From an uncultured Nostocoides sp. (GTDB lineage Bacteria; Actinomycetota; Actinomycetes; Actinomycetales; Dermatophilaceae), in assembly GCA_937873315.1 (NCBI GenBank), contig CALMQX010000042.1, positions 1-64,000 on the forward strand: a DNA stretch of 64,000 nt, written 5' to 3'. Below are positions 48,244 through 56,981 of this stretch, in pieces (position 1 is the first letter of the stretch; every line of letters starts with the position of its first letter). The position numbers were made by a program, and so were the translations under genes. The notes under the pieces were generated by a model. It was not told the DNA's origin, did no database searches, and was given only the letters and a program-made list of their open reading frames with translations.

Positions 48244-49266
48244 ATGAGCGTGTCGTCCAAGGGTTTCGCCTCCTCGCTGCAGTCCGCGCAAGGCGCCAAG
48301 CACGCCCGCGTGCTGGGCGTAGGCGGTTACCGCCCAGAGCGCATCGTGCCCAATAGCGAAATCGTCGATCTCATCGACTCCTCAGATGAATGGATCCGCG
48401 AGCGCTCCGGCATCATCGAGCGGCGCTGGGCCGGTCCCCACGAGACCATCGTCGAGATGTCCGCCCACGCCAGCGAGCCCGCTCTGGCCATGGCTGGCAT
48501 CACCGGCGAAGACATCGACTGCATCATCGTCGCCACGGTGAGCCACCCCTACCAAACCCCCGCCGTTGCCCCCTTGTTGGCGGTCCGACTGGGTGCCGGC
48601 AGCGCCGCGGCATTCGATATTTCGGCCGCCTGCGCCGGGTACTGCCACGGCATTGCCATGGCCGCCGACATGGTCCGCGGCGGGACTGCCCGCCATGTGT
48701 TGGTCGTCGGCGTGGAACGCCTGTCAGACTTCACCGACAAGACCGATCGCGGCACGGCATTCATCTTCGGTGATGGCGCTGGCGCTGCGGTCGTCGGCCC
48801 CAGTGAGACCCCTGGGATCGGTCCAACGGTCTGGGGCTCCGACGGTGAGCAGTGGGATGTCATCTCCCAGCGAGATAGCTGGATCGAGGTGCACGAGCGC
48901 GACCTCGGCTGGCCGGCCATCATCATGCAGGGACAGAGCGTCTTCCGCTGGGCCGTGTGGGGCATGGCGCCCGTGGCCCGCAAGGCCCTTGACGCCGCCG
49001 GGATCACCGCCGATCAGCTCGACGCGTTCATCCCGCACCAAGCCAACGTTCGGATCATCGACGCGATGGTCAAGCAATTGAAGTTGCCGGACAGCGTCGT
49101 GGTCGCCCGCGATATTGCCTACACCGGCAACACCTCGGCCGCATCAATCCCCCTTGCCACCGAGCGCATGCTCCGCGACGGCGAGATCCCGAGCGGTGGC
49201 CTGGCCCTCCAGATCGGCTTCGGCGCCGGCCTGGTCTATGCCGCACAGGTCATCGTCCTTCCCTAG
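48244..49266 (+). CDS. fabH: 3-oxoacyl-ACP synthase III
   Basis: This 340-residue condensing enzyme starts fatty-acid synthesis by joining acyl-CoA to malonyl-ACP. The catalytic triad is visible: Cys in ISAACAGYCHG, His in FIPHQANVRI, Asn in AYTGNTSAASIPL. An N-terminal extension of about 20 residues precedes the core. The ATG at 48244 follows the fabD stop directly. The acyl preference cannot be told from sequence here. Confidence 0.95.
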   Translation: MSVSSKGFASSLQSAQGAKHARVLGVGGYRPERIVPNSEIVDLIDSSDEWIRERSGIIERRWAGPHETIVEMSAHASEPALAMAGITGEDIDCIIVATVSHPYQTPAVAPLLAVRLGAGSAAAFDISAACAGYCHGIAMAADMVRGGTARHVLVVGVERLSDFTDKTDRGTAFIFGDGAGAAVVGPSETPGIGPTVWGSDGEQWDVISQRDSWIEVHERDLGWPAIIMQGQSVFRWAVWGMAPVARKALDAAGITADQLDAFIPHQANVRIIDAMVKQLKLPDSVVVARDIAYTGNTSAASIPLATERMLRDGEIPSGGLALQIGFGAGLVYAAQVIVLP

Positions 49267-49308
49267 TCCCCCGCACCACCACACACGCACCACCACAAGG
49301 AGAACACC

Positions 49309-49557
49309 ATGGCAAGCACGGAGCAGGAGATCCTCGAGGGCCTCGCTGAGATCGTCAACGAGGAGACCGGCTTGGACCCGGCCGAGGTTCAGCTCGACAA
49401 GTCCTTCACCGACGACCTGGACATCGACTCGCTCTCGATGATGACCATCGTGGTCAACGCCGAGGAGCGCTTTGGCGTCCGCATCCCGGACGACGAGGTC
49501 AAGAACCTCACCACGGTCGGCGACGCGGTGCGATTCATCCAGGGCAGCCAGGGCTGA
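49309..49557 (+). CDS. acpP: Acyl carrier protein
   Basis: This 82-residue acidic four-helix protein has the phosphopantetheine serine in DDLDIDSLSMMTIV. It carries the growing acyl chain for FabD, FabH and FabF. A strong AAGGAG lies 7 nt before the ATG. A long hairpin separates it from fabF. Confidence 0.97.
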   Translation: MASTEQEILEGLAEIVNEETGLDPAEVQLDKSFTDDLDIDSLSMMTIVVNAEERFGVRIPDDEVKNLTTVGDAVRFIQGSQG

Positions 49558-49582
49558 GTCCCTCAGCCCGCACCATTGCCTC

Positions 49583-49629
49583 GCGTATGCCGGGTGCCCG
49601 CCCAGGGCGGGTGGGCACCCGGCATACGC
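49583..49629. terminator. Strong hairpin between acpP and fabF
   Basis: Seventeen-base perfectly complementary arms (GCGTATGCCGGGTGCCC and complement) surround a 13-base G/C-rich loop that can pair further. No U-tract follows. It sits inside an operon, so it may be a partial terminator or an mRNA-stabilising structure. Confidence 0.7.
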
Positions 49630-49682
49630 AGCACAGCTGATTACCACTCGTCCGTTCCCAGCCCACAAGGAGCACACGGCAG

Positions 49683-50930
49683 ATGAGCACGGATCGACGC
49701 GTCGTCGTCACCGGCCTTGGCGCCACCACCCCCCTCGGTGGCACCATCACCTCAACCTGGGAGGGCCTGCTCGCAGGGCGCTCCGGGGTGCGCACGATGT
49801 CGCACGACTGGGTGGCCGAGCATGAACTGCCGGTGACTTTCGCTGGCGAACTCGCCCAGCCGGTGGACGAGGTGCTGACGCGCGTCGAGATCCGGCGGAT
49901 GGACCCGAGCGCGCAGTACGCCATCATCGCCGCACGTGAGGCGTGGGCGGACGCAGGGGCACCCGAGGTTGACCCGGAGCGACTTGGCGTGGCGATCGGC
50001 ACCGGCATCGGCGGGGTGTGGACCTTGCTCACGCAATGGGACACCTTGAAGGAGAAGGGCGTCCGACGGGTCTTCCCGCTGGCAGTGCCCATGCTCATGC
50101 CCAACTCCCCCAGCGGCAATGTGTCACTGGCCCTGGGTGCCCGCGCGGGCGCGCACACCACGGTGTCCGCTTGCGCCTCAGGGGCCGAGTCCATGGGGAC
50201 GGCCGCCGAGATGATCCGCAGCGGTCGCGCTGACGTGGTCGTTGCCGGCGGCACCGAGGCCGCCATCCATCCGATCTGTTTCGCGGGCTTCACGCAGATG
50301 CAGGCGCTGTCCACCCGCAATGACTCCCCCGAGACCGCCTCCCGGCCGTGGGACACCTCGCGTGACGGCTTCGTCATGGCGGAGGGTGCTGGCGTGATTG
50401 TGCTCGAGTCCGAGGAGCATGCGCGCGCTCGCGGGGCACGGATCTACGCAGAGTTCGCCGGGATCGGCATGTCCTCGGACGCCTACCACATCACGGCGCC
50501 CGAGCCCGAGGGCGCTGGCGCCTCGCGCGCCATGAAACAGGCCGTGGCCAGCGCCGGCCTGACGCCTGCCGACATCGTGCACATCAATGCGCACGCCACC
50601 TCGACGCCGGTCGGCGATGTTGCCGAGTCCAATGCAATTCGCCGGGCATTCGGTAACGCCACTGATGGCATGTGTGTGACGGCCACCAAATCCATGACCG
50701 GCCACCTCTTGGGCGCCGCTGGCGCCTTGGAGGGCCTGTTCACGATCCTCTCGCTGCACCACCGGATCGTCCCGGCCACGATCAATATCACCGACCTCGA
50801 CCCGCAGATCGCGCTCGACGTCGTGCATCAGGGCCATCGCACCCTGCCTCAAGGTGACATCGCTGCGATGAACAACTCCTTCGGCTTCGGTGGCCACAAT
50901 GTCGCCCTCACCTTTAAGAGCTACTCGTGA
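49683..50930 (+). CDS. fabF: 3-oxoacyl-ACP synthase II
   Basis: This 415-residue thiolase-fold enzyme elongates acyl-ACP. The Cys-His-His triad is in VSACASGAES, INAHATSTPVGD and KSMTGHLLGAAGA, and NNSFGFGGHN is at the C-terminus. It corresponds to KasA-type genes in mycobacteria; only one copy is present here. CAAGGAG precedes the ATG. The stop overlaps the accD GTG as GTGA. Confidence 0.96.
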   Translation: MSTDRRVVVTGLGATTPLGGTITSTWEGLLAGRSGVRTMSHDWVAEHELPVTFAGELAQPVDEVLTRVEIRRMDPSAQYAIIAAREAWADAGAPEVDPERLGVAIGTGIGGVWTLLTQWDTLKEKGVRRVFPLAVPMLMPNSPSGNVSLALGARAGAHTTVSACASGAESMGTAAEMIRSGRADVVVAGGTEAAIHPICFAGFTQMQALSTRNDSPETASRPWDTSRDGFVMAEGAGVIVLESEEHARARGARIYAEFAGIGMSSDAYHITAPEPEGAGASRAMKQAVASAGLTPADIVHINAHATSTPVGDVAESNAIRRAFGNATDGMCVTATKSMTGHLLGAAGALEGLFTILSLHHRIVPATINITDLDPQIALDVVHQGHRTLPQGDIAAMNNSFGFGGHNVALTFKSYS

Positions 50931-52375
50931 CCCATCAGCCCAGCGCAGCCTCAGCGGCTGCCTCCGCCGCCGCGCGCCCTGCGATCGATCGGGCCACTGA
51001 TCCGCGCAATCCGCGCCTGCGGCTGGAGGCCTTCTTCGACGACGGCTCGGTGGAGCTGCTGTCCGCCGAGGACAACTCCGGCATGCTGGCCGCGAGAGGT
51101 CTGGTCCGCGGTCGGCCCGTCATCGCCTTTGCCTCTGATGCCACGATCATGGGCGGCGCGATGGGCGTCGATGGGTGCGCGGTGATCTGTGCGGCCTACC
51201 AGCGGGCGCTGAGCGACGGCGTGCCAATCGTCGGAATCTGGCACTCCGGCGGCGCTCGCCTGCCTGAGGGCGTGGTCTCGCTGCATGGCGTGGGGGAAGT
51301 CTTCGCCATCATGACCCGTGCCTCCGGCAAGATCCCGCAGATCTCGGTCGTGATCGGCGCTGCCGCCGGCGGTGCGGCATACGGTCCGGCCCTGACCGAC
51401 ATTGTCGTGTTGGCGCCCGAGGGCCGCATCTTTGTCACAGGTCCGGATGTCGTGCGCTCGGTGACCGGCGAGGCAGTGGATGCCCTCCGACTGGGTGGCC
51501 CCGAACCCCACGGTCGCCGCTCCGGTGTGGTCCACGTGCTCGCTGACTCCACCGACGATGCCTTTGAGCGTGGACGCCAATTGTGCGATCTGCTGGGAGC
51601 GCAGGGTGAGCTCGACCTGGAGCGGGTCACGGATCGGGACCTGGCCGCCAGTTTCCCCGAGTCCTCCAAGCGTGCCTATGACGTGCACCCGCTCGTGTCC
51701 GATGTCCTGGACGAGGACGCTGACCGTGTCGAGCTGCACGAGCGATGGGCCCCCAACATCGTGACGACCCTGGGTCGGATGGGTGGCCGGACGGTTGGCG
51801 TGATCGCCAACAACCCGATGCGCCTGGGCGGCTGTTTGGACTCCACGAGCGCCGAGAAGGCCTCACGCTTTGTCCGGATGTGCGATGCCTTCGGCGTGCC
51901 GCTGGTCGTGATCGTCGACGTGCCGGGATATCTGCCAGGTGTTGGCCAGGAGTGGGACGGCGTGGTCCGCCGCGGCGCCAAACTGCTGCATGCCTTCGCT
52001 GAGGCGGTGGTGCCTCGGGTCACCCTGGTGACCCGCAAGACGTATGGCGGGGCTTACGTCGCGATGAACTCGCGCTCGCTAGGGGCGACCAAGGTCTTTG
52101 CCTGGCCCACGGCGCATGTGGCGGTCATGGGCTCAGTGGCGGCCATCCGTATCCTGCATCGCCGGCGTCTGGCCGAGGTGCCGGATGCCGAGCGCGCGGC
52201 GGTTGAGCAGGAGTTGGCGGAGGAGCACGACCGCCTCTCCGGCGGCCTCGCCCGGGCCGTTGAGATTGGCGTCGTCGACGAGATCGTCGAGCCCACGGTG
52301 ACGCGTTCTGCGCTGGCGGAGGCCATCGCGCAGGCGCCGCAGCGCCGTGGCCAGCACGGCAACATCCCACTCTGA
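50927..52375 (+). CDS. Acyl-CoA carboxylase carboxyltransferase beta subunit (AccD6-like)
   Basis: This 482-residue crotonase-fold carboxyltransferase has N and C halves. Landmarks are IMGGAMGVDGCAVICAAYQRAL, GIWHSGGARLPEGV, VIGAAAGGAAYGPALTD, VIANNPMRLGGCLDSTSAEKASRF, VDVPGYLPGVGQEW and RKTYGGAYVAMNSRSLGA. It transfers CO2 from biotin to acetyl- or propionyl-CoA. Its place at the end of the fab operon parallels mycobacterial accD6, so malonyl-CoA supply is the likely role. The biotinylated alpha subunit is elsewhere. A bidirectional terminator follows. Confidence 0.93.
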   Translation: MTHQPSAASAAASAAARPAIDRATDPRNPRLRLEAFFDDGSVELLSAEDNSGMLAARGLVRGRPVIAFASDATIMGGAMGVDGCAVICAAYQRALSDGVPIVGIWHSGGARLPEGVVSLHGVGEVFAIMTRASGKIPQISVVIGAAAGGAAYGPALTDIVVLAPEGRIFVTGPDVVRSVTGEAVDALRLGGPEPHGRRSGVVHVLADSTDDAFERGRQLCDLLGAQGELDLERVTDRDLAASFPESSKRAYDVHPLVSDVLDEDADRVELHERWAPNIVTTLGRMGGRTVGVIANNPMRLGGCLDSTSAEKASRFVRMCDAFGVPLVVIVDVPGYLPGVGQEWDGVVRRGAKLLHAFAEAVVPRVTLVTRKTYGGAYVAMNSRSLGATKVFAWPTAHVAVMGSVAAIRILHRRRLAEVPDAERAAVEQELAEEHDRLSGGLARAVEIGVVDEIVEPTVTRSALAEAIAQAPQRRGQHGNIPL

Positions 52376-52400
52376 GCGCAGACTTCGCGCACCATGCAAC

Positions 52401-52433
52401 GGGGCGGCATACCTAACTTCGGTATGCCGCCCC
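52401..52433. terminator. Bidirectional terminator, accD / DUF3145
   Basis: A perfect 13-bp stem (arm GGGGCGGCATACC) with a 7-nt loop lies 25 bases from both convergent stops. Confidence 0.8.
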
Positions 52434-52458
52434 GCCGGAGTTCGTGCAGGTGTGGGTG

Positions 52459-52968
52459 CTAGCCGACCTTGTGCAGCCAGCGCACGGGCGCGCCCTCGCC
52501 GGCGTGCCGGAAGGTCTCGAGTTCGGCGTCATAGTCGTCGCCGAGTTGCTCGCCGATCATGTCGATGACCGCGTCCGGGTAGCCCATGGACACATCGAGG
52601 ATCTCGCGCAGCCGGTTCTCGGAGATGTAGATATCTCCATTGGTGCTGGTCGGGAAGTGGGTCAGGCCCAGGCTGGGGGTGTACTGCCAGCGGCTGCCAT
52701 CGCAGGTGGGGCTGGGCTCCTCTGTGACCTCGTAGCGCAGGCCATCCCAGCCGCGCAGCGCGGAGGCAATGCGTGCGCCGGTCCCGATCTCACCGGTCCA
52801 GGACAACTCGCAGCGCAGCGTGCCGGGCAGGGCAGGCTGCGGGGTCCAGTCGACGGTCGGCTGGCTCCCGAGAATGGAGCCAATGGCCCACTCGACATGC
52901 AGGGTCATGGCCTTGCTGGCAGAGTGCACCAGCACCACTCCCTGGGTGCGACGCGGCATCGCTGACAT
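52459..52968 (-). CDS. DUF3145 family protein
   Basis: This 169-residue protein matches the actinobacterial DUF3145 family: RTQGVVLVHSASKAMTLHVEWAIG, FPTSTNGDIYISENRLREIL and the C-terminal PVRWLHKVG. No catalytic motif is known. It has AAGGAGG 5 nt before the ATG at 52968. The family is repeatedly found beside the fab/accD cluster, suggesting but not proving a link to lipid synthesis. The 241 bases upstream to the DUF2510 gene hold no gene; a TATTCT box near 53140 is a possible promoter. Confidence 0.88.
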   Translation of the reverse strand: MSAMPRRTQGVVLVHSASKAMTLHVEWAIGSILGSQPTVDWTPQPALPGTLRCELSWTGEIGTGARIASALRGWDGLRYEVTEEPSPTCDGSRWQYTPSLGLTHFPTSTNGDIYISENRLREILDVSMGYPDAVIDMIGEQLGDDYDAELETFRHAGEGAPVRWLHKVG

Positions 52969-53209
52969 CCTGGCCTCCTTCGCGCTGTGCGGGACGTCTT
53001 CCCCAACGCCAGCTGCGCGATATCGACTCAGTGGTCTGTATGCCATGTATGGGCGTCACCCGAGGGTTGACGCCGGTTGTGGGTGCCATTGTGCCCCATC
53101 GGGCGCACAAGCACCACCGACCACGGCACAAACGTCAGAATACTTGCGACACGTTGGTCCCAATAGGCTCACTGGTCACATGGGTCCCAAGAGTCACAGA
53201 GGGCTCGAA

Positions 53210-53911
53210 TCAGGGGTTGCCTGTGCCCACGTAGAAGCAGGACACCGAGTCAGTAGCCGAGTCAGCGGTGTCCGACTCCACCACGGTGCCGTCCACCTCG
53301 ATCTCACAGCCCACAGAGCCGCTGGCGCCCTCGCCACCCAGGGTCGAGACGTTCGCCGCGACCAGGCCCTTGGCCGTGGACGTGCGCTCGAACGGCAGCG
53401 AGACCTCCTTATTGCCGCTATCGCTGCTGCTCGTGCTCCACAGCACGGTGGCCTTGCCCGATCCGGTGATCCGCACCACGACGGTGTGGTCCTTATCGAG
53501 TTCGTCGAGGGTGCTCGGCAGTCGCGAGGGCAGGTTGTCCTTGACCTCGTTGACAGCGCGGTTGGCGAGCACGACGCAGCTGCCCAACCCGAGGACCAAC
53601 ACGACCGCCCCGATGATGGCGGCGATCAGACAGCCGCGCCCCATGCCCGAACGCTGCGGAGGGGCGGCATACGGGCCGGCGGGCTGGCCGGACTGCGGAT
53701 ACTGCGCATACCCGGGGTTTTGACCAGCCTGGGGGTACTGCTGGTATCCCGCGCCCGGGGTGGTGTAGCTCTCCCCACCGACTCCTGCCGGCGGCGGCGG
53801 CACGGCACCGGCCGGCGGCGCAGCGGCACGGATCTGCTCGGTCCAGGCCGAGCCATCCCAGAATCGTTCGGTGCCATCGGGTTGCGGGTACCAGCCAGCG
53901 GGTGCGCTCAT
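53210..53911 (-). CDS. DUF2510 membrane protein with extracytoplasmic domain
   Basis: This 233-residue protein has an N-terminal DUF2510 motif (PAGWYPQPDGTERFWDGSAWTEQ). A Pro/Gln/Tyr-rich linker follows with YPQAGQNPGYAQYPQSGQ repeats, then one membrane helix (about 92-113; CLIAAIIGAVVLVLGLGSCVV). The outer domain of about 110 residues is rich in Val/Thr/Ser with two cysteines, resembling MmpS-like beta-sandwiches. The ATG lies 7 nt after TAAGGT, so it is predicted leaderless. It is probably an envelope protein. Confidence 0.85.
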   Translation of the reverse strand: MSAPAGWYPQPDGTERFWDGSAWTEQIRAAAPPAGAVPPPPAGVGGESYTTPGAGYQQYPQAGQNPGYAQYPQSGQPAGPYAAPPQRSGMGRGCLIAAIIGAVVLVLGLGSCVVLANRAVNEVKDNLPSRLPSTLDELDKDHTVVVRITGSGKATVLWSTSSSDSGNKEVSLPFERTSTAKGLVAANVSTLGGEGASGSVGCEIEVDGTVVESDTADSATDSVSCFYVGTGNP

Positions 53912-54009
53912 GGGACAGACCTTATCGGTGGACGCCCATCGAATGCGGCCGAGCCATCGGATCAGGGTTGGCTTTCCGGGTCGGCGCCGAAAGGCTCGGC
54001 TGCGGATAC

Positions 54010-54265
54010 TTAACTTCCGAAGCGCTGCTGCGCGGCTTGCCGGGTGGTGTCCAGTGCAGCGCCGATGATCGTCCAGGAGTCGCCGGCGTCACGCGCCGAG
54101 CGCACCGCGTCGTGCAGCTCCTGCTCGGCCGAGGCCAGGCGTTGCCGGGCGGTGAGGATGCGCCGGAAGTGCGCGGCGTCACGCGCGAGATGCGTGGACG
54201 AGATGCGTGGACACGTCCAACTGGTCGAGGCCGGTGTTGTCGTGGCCTGCCTTCAGTTTCGTCAT
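54010..54265 (-). pseudogene. Small HTH-like (antitoxin-like) gene frameshifted by a 13-bp duplication
   Basis: The ATG at 54265 (SD GAGGTGA) reads MTKLKAGHDNTGLDQLDVST and then ends at a premature TGA. Removing one of two identical 13-base copies at 54186-54211 restores one frame to the TAA at 54010. That frame reads HFRRILTARQRLASAEQELH, then RSARDAGDSWTIIGAALDTT and RQAAQQRF, a compact helical protein with a sigma-region-4-like helix-turn-helix. Intact length would be about 80 residues. The upstream partner is a toxin-like remnant, so this is probably a decayed two-gene module. Confidence 0.65.
54186..54211. repeat. 13-bp tandem duplication
   Basis: CGAGATGCGTGGA occurs twice in direct succession. 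Thirteen is not a multiple of three, so the duplication shifts the reading frame of the small HTH-like gene. Confidence 0.95.
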
Positions 54266-54276
54266 CTGTTGTCACC

Positions 54277-54445
54277 TCATCTCAGGAAGTCGTAAACGTC
54301 GGTCGGAGTCGGTCGGCGTGGATGATCCTGGTTGGCCCGTCGATCGGGACCGCGACGAGCTCGAGCATGCGGCCGGGGCGGCGGTCAGGTCCGATCACCA
54401 ACAGTCGTTCCTCGCCGTCGTAGTCGTATTCGACGAGCCGGATTG
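54277..54445 (-). pseudogene. C-terminal remnant of a toxin-like protein
   Basis: The reverse strand reads [19 protein letters not shown], then [20 protein letters not shown] and DRLRPTF. This resembles the C-terminal half of small BrnT/DUF4258-like toxins paired with small DNA-binding proteins. There is no start codon: an in-frame TGA lies upstream at the palindrome, so the N-terminal half is lost. Near 54295 one T also seems missing; adding it would give FYDFLR followed by TGA, ending 11 bases before the HTH-like ATG. The family assignment is from memory. Confidence 0.5.
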
Positions 54446-54470
54446 CCTTGACACTCAGTCAGTGTCAAGG
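54446..54470. repeat. Palindrome at the breakpoint of the toxin-like remnant
   Basis: The arms CCTTGACACT and AGTGTCAAGG flank CAGTC, and a third CCTTGAC lies at 54474-54480. It marks where the toxin-like sequence stops. It could be an insertion scar or an operator. Confidence 0.6.
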
Positions 54471-54600
54471 CTGCCTTGACGCATACCGCCCAGCTTTCAA
54501 GCGCCGCCGACTCCGCACCACGGGCATGTTGCTCTGGCTACGGCGGCCGGTGCCGCGACCCTCACGAATTGCTTGCTACGCGGCCTCTGGAGCCAGAAGA

Positions 54601-54694
54601 TGGTGACCTGCCTGATGCGCCTCAACTCGAAGGGGAGACCATGTCTCCTGGTGACCTGACTGATGCGCCTCAACTCGAAGGGGAGACCATGTCT
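54601..54694 (+). repeat. 48-bp tandem duplication spanning an RBS and start codon
   Basis: Copy 1 (54601-54648) and copy 2 (54649-54694, last two bases absent) differ at one position (C54611, A54659). Each contains GAAGGGGAG and an ATG. The unit is 16 codons, so both ATGs are in one frame. Confidence 0.95.
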
Positions 54695-55306
54695 GTCGTT
54701 CCGCTTCCGCTTGAGATGCGCGCGAGGTCAAGCCGTAAAGTCCTCCTGATCCTGGGCTGGGTGTTCCTGACGCTGGGCTGCGTGGTCACCATCTTTGCCG
54801 GCGGGGTTCGCGCGATAGTGGGTCTCTTCGGGTTGGCGTTCTTTGGCTACGCAGGAGTCAAGCTTTTCCGTCAGCGATCGGACTTGGCCGGCTTGGCGCT
54901 CACTCCAGCTGGAGTCAAAGCCTTGGGCTTGAGCGCGACGATTCCTTGGTCGGAGATCGCTGAGATCGGAGTGGGCAGCTACAGCCACAACAAGTTGGTG
55001 GGGTTCAACGTCCACGACGTTGACCGACTCATCTCCCGACTGACGGCGACGGAACTGCGAGACCTGACGGTCCTGCGCGCCACCCTGAAGCCCGTGTCCA
55101 CGGCCATGGGTGCAGCGGGCGTGGATCCGGGCACCCTCCCAGAACTGGCATCCGGCAACCTGAAGCACACTTTCGCGGTGAGCCGACGCGAGATCGGATG
55201 GGATGTGATCGTGATGCAGGTCTATCTCGACCGACCTGTGGAAGAGGCCGCGGCCATTCTCGAGGCTGCGCGCCAACAGCAGATCGCTGACCAGCCCGGG
55301 CTCTGA
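54689..55306 (+). CDS. STM3941-like membrane protein
   Basis: This 205-residue protein starts MSVVPLPLEMRARSSRKVLL. It has two adjacent hydrophobic helices (about residues 20-60; VLLILGWVFLTLGCVVTIFAGG and AIVGLFGLAFFGYAGVKLF). A cytoplasmic domain follows with LTPAGVKALGLSATIPWSEIAEIGV, a PH-like start, and ends in a helix with AAAILEAARQQQ. I recall this as the STM3941 family, function unknown. An in-frame ATG at 54641, created by the 48-bp duplication and with an identical Shine-Dalgarno, could give a product 16 residues longer. Confidence 0.7.
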   Translation: MSVVPLPLEMRARSSRKVLLILGWVFLTLGCVVTIFAGGVRAIVGLFGLAFFGYAGVKLFRQRSDLAGLALTPAGVKALGLSATIPWSEIAEIGVGSYSHNKLVGFNVHDVDRLISRLTATELRDLTVLRATLKPVSTAMGAAGVDPGTLPELASGNLKHTFAVSRREIGWDVIVMQVYLDRPVEEAAAILEAARQQQIADQPGL

Positions 55307-55423
55307 GGAGCGGAGACCGGAGCGACCGGCTACCTTGCGCCATGGCACGGCAGCGGGTTCCTCGGACTGTGTCGACGCCTCTTGATCCTCGACGAAGGGC
55401 TGTCTGACCTGCCGAAACGTAGG

Positions 55424-55497
55424 TGGGGCGTGTCGGGCTTGAACCGACGACCGACGGATTATGAGTCCGCTGCTCTAACCGACTGAGCTAACGCCCC
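55424..55497 (-). tRNA. tRNA-Met (CAT), elongator type
   Basis: The 74-nt cloverleaf has acceptor GGGGCGT/ACGCCCC, D arm GCTCAGTCGGTTAGAGC, anticodon loop CTCATAA, T arm TCGTCGG TTCAAGC and discriminator A; CCA is not encoded. A lysidine-modified tRNA-Ile2, which also has CAT, cannot be fully excluded. Confidence 0.85.
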
Positions 55498-55547
55498 GCA
55501 CGGACGCTAGCCGCGCCTGCGAGAGGCGAGCCTACCCGCAGCCGCGC

Positions 55548-56981
55548 TCACGAATCGAAGCCGATGCCCACCGCATCAAGCGCCTTGAGCCACAGTCCGC
55601 GCTTGCCGGTGCGGTCCTCCGCCGCGAGCGCCGCCCGGGTCGCGCGCACCCCGATGATCCGAAATGGCTCGGGCGGGAAGGGCAGCGGCTTGTCCCGCAC
55701 CATGCCGAGATCGGTGCGTTCAGTGGGCGAGCCCGCGAGCAGGTCCAGCGCCACACGCGCCCCGAAACGTGTCGAGGCCACGCCTAGCCCGGTGTAGCCC
55801 ACGGCATACGCGAGCCGACCACCAAAGGCGGTCCCAAACACCGGCGTGAACCTCGAGGTGGTGTCAATGACGCCGGCCCAGCGATGGGTCACGGAGATCC
55901 CCTCCAGCGCCGGGAAGATCGAGAGCAGATGCGAGACGAGCAGGTCATGCGAGGACGACTGCTCCAGCGCCGGGTCAATCCGTCCCGGGAAGTGGTAGTT
56001 CGCGTCATACCCACCAAAGAGGATCCGGTCATCCAGCGTCCGCCGGTAATAGTGGAACTGGTTGCCACCATCGGTGAGCCCCTCGCGGCCGCCCCAGCCG
56101 ATCTCGGCGAGCTGGGCGGCAGCGAGCGGCTCGGTCATGATCACGTGGTCGTAGACGGGGAGGGTGTATGCCGCGAGCCGCTTGAGCGGCCCGCGGAAGG
56201 CACCGGTCCCGAGCAGCACGGCGCCTGCGTCAACGGTCGCGTCATCACAGGTCACTCGCAGGCCTGCCCCCTGGACGTCCAGCCCGGTCACTCGGGTGTG
56301 CTCGTGGATCACCACGCCGAGCCGCTCGGCCGCCTCAGCCAGGCCGCGCGCCAACAAGCCCGGGTCCACCAAGCCGATCTGCGGGTCGAGCATGCCGTCC
56401 AGATAGCGCGGCGAGCGCACGCGCTCCCGCACCTCGCTCGGGCTCAGCAAGCTAACCGGCACGCCATGCTCTCGGTGCAAGTCATAGGCCTCGCGAATGC
56501 CCGGCACCTGATGCTCGGTGAGCGCGATGGTGAGCTCGCCCGGCTCATGGAGTTCGGCGTCGATGCCATATGCCGCGACGCTCTCGGCCAGCCCGCGATA
56601 GTTCTCCTCGCCAAGGCGTTCGAGCGTGGCGACCTCGTCGGGCCAGCAGGCCACCCCTTGGGCCAGGCCGTGGGTCAGCGAGGGCGCCACGAAGCCACCG
56701 TTGCGGCCGGACGCGGCGAAGCCGATGTGCTCGGCCTCCAAGACCATCACCGAGCGGCCCGGGTCGAGTTCCTTGGCTTGGATGGCGGCCCAAAGGCCGG
56801 TGAATCCCCCACCGACGATGACGAGGTCGGCTTTGGTACCGCCACCGGTCAGTCGGTCGCGCCGCTGCGGCGCTGGCCGGCCTCGAAACTCCCAGTCGGT
56901 CCAGAAGGGAACGGTGCGTGCCCCAGCCAGTGCTGCGGACACGACCTGTGGGCGGACGTCGGAGCCGAGTTCACCCGGCAT
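55548..56981 (-). CDS. FAD-dependent amine/glycine oxidase-like oxidoreductase
   Basis: This 477-residue DAO-family flavoprotein has the dinucleotide-binding motif ADLVIVGGGFTGLWAAIQAKEL near residue 52 and GFAASGRNGGFVAPSL after it. The C-terminus has GYTGLGVASTRFGARVALDLL, the second FAD contact. It probably oxidises an amine or amino acid such as a polyamine derivative (PuuB-like order), but the substrate is unknown. AAGGAGG lies 5 nt before the ATG at 56981. A cupin gene diverges from it. Confidence 0.87.
   Translation of the reverse strand: MPGELGSDVRPQVVSAALAGARTVPFWTDWEFRGRPAPQRRDRLTGGGTKADLVIVGGGFTGLWAAIQAKELDPGRSVMVLEAEHIGFAASGRNGGFVAPSLTHGLAQGVACWPDEVATLERLGEENYRGLAESVAAYGIDAELHEPGELTIALTEHQVPGIREAYDLHREHGVPVSLLSPSEVRERVRSPRYLDGMLDPQIGLVDPGLLARGLAEAAERLGVVIHEHTRVTGLDVQGAGLRVTCDDATVDAGAVLLGTGAFRGPLKRLAAYTLPVYDHVIMTEPLAAAQLAEIGWGGREGLTDGGNQFHYYRRTLDDRILFGGYDANYHFPGRIDPALEQSSSHDLLVSHLLSIFPALEGISVTHRWAGVIDTTSRFTPVFGTAFGGRLAYAVGYTGLGVASTRFGARVALDLLAGSPTERTDLGMVRDKPLPFPPEPFRIIGVRATRAALAAEDRTGKRGLWLKALDAVGIGFDS

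Noticed and set aside
55342..55407. 21-codon Arg-rich frame beside tRNA-Met
   Set aside because: It has an ATG and a TACCTT box 5 nt upstream, but it is too short and has no family support.
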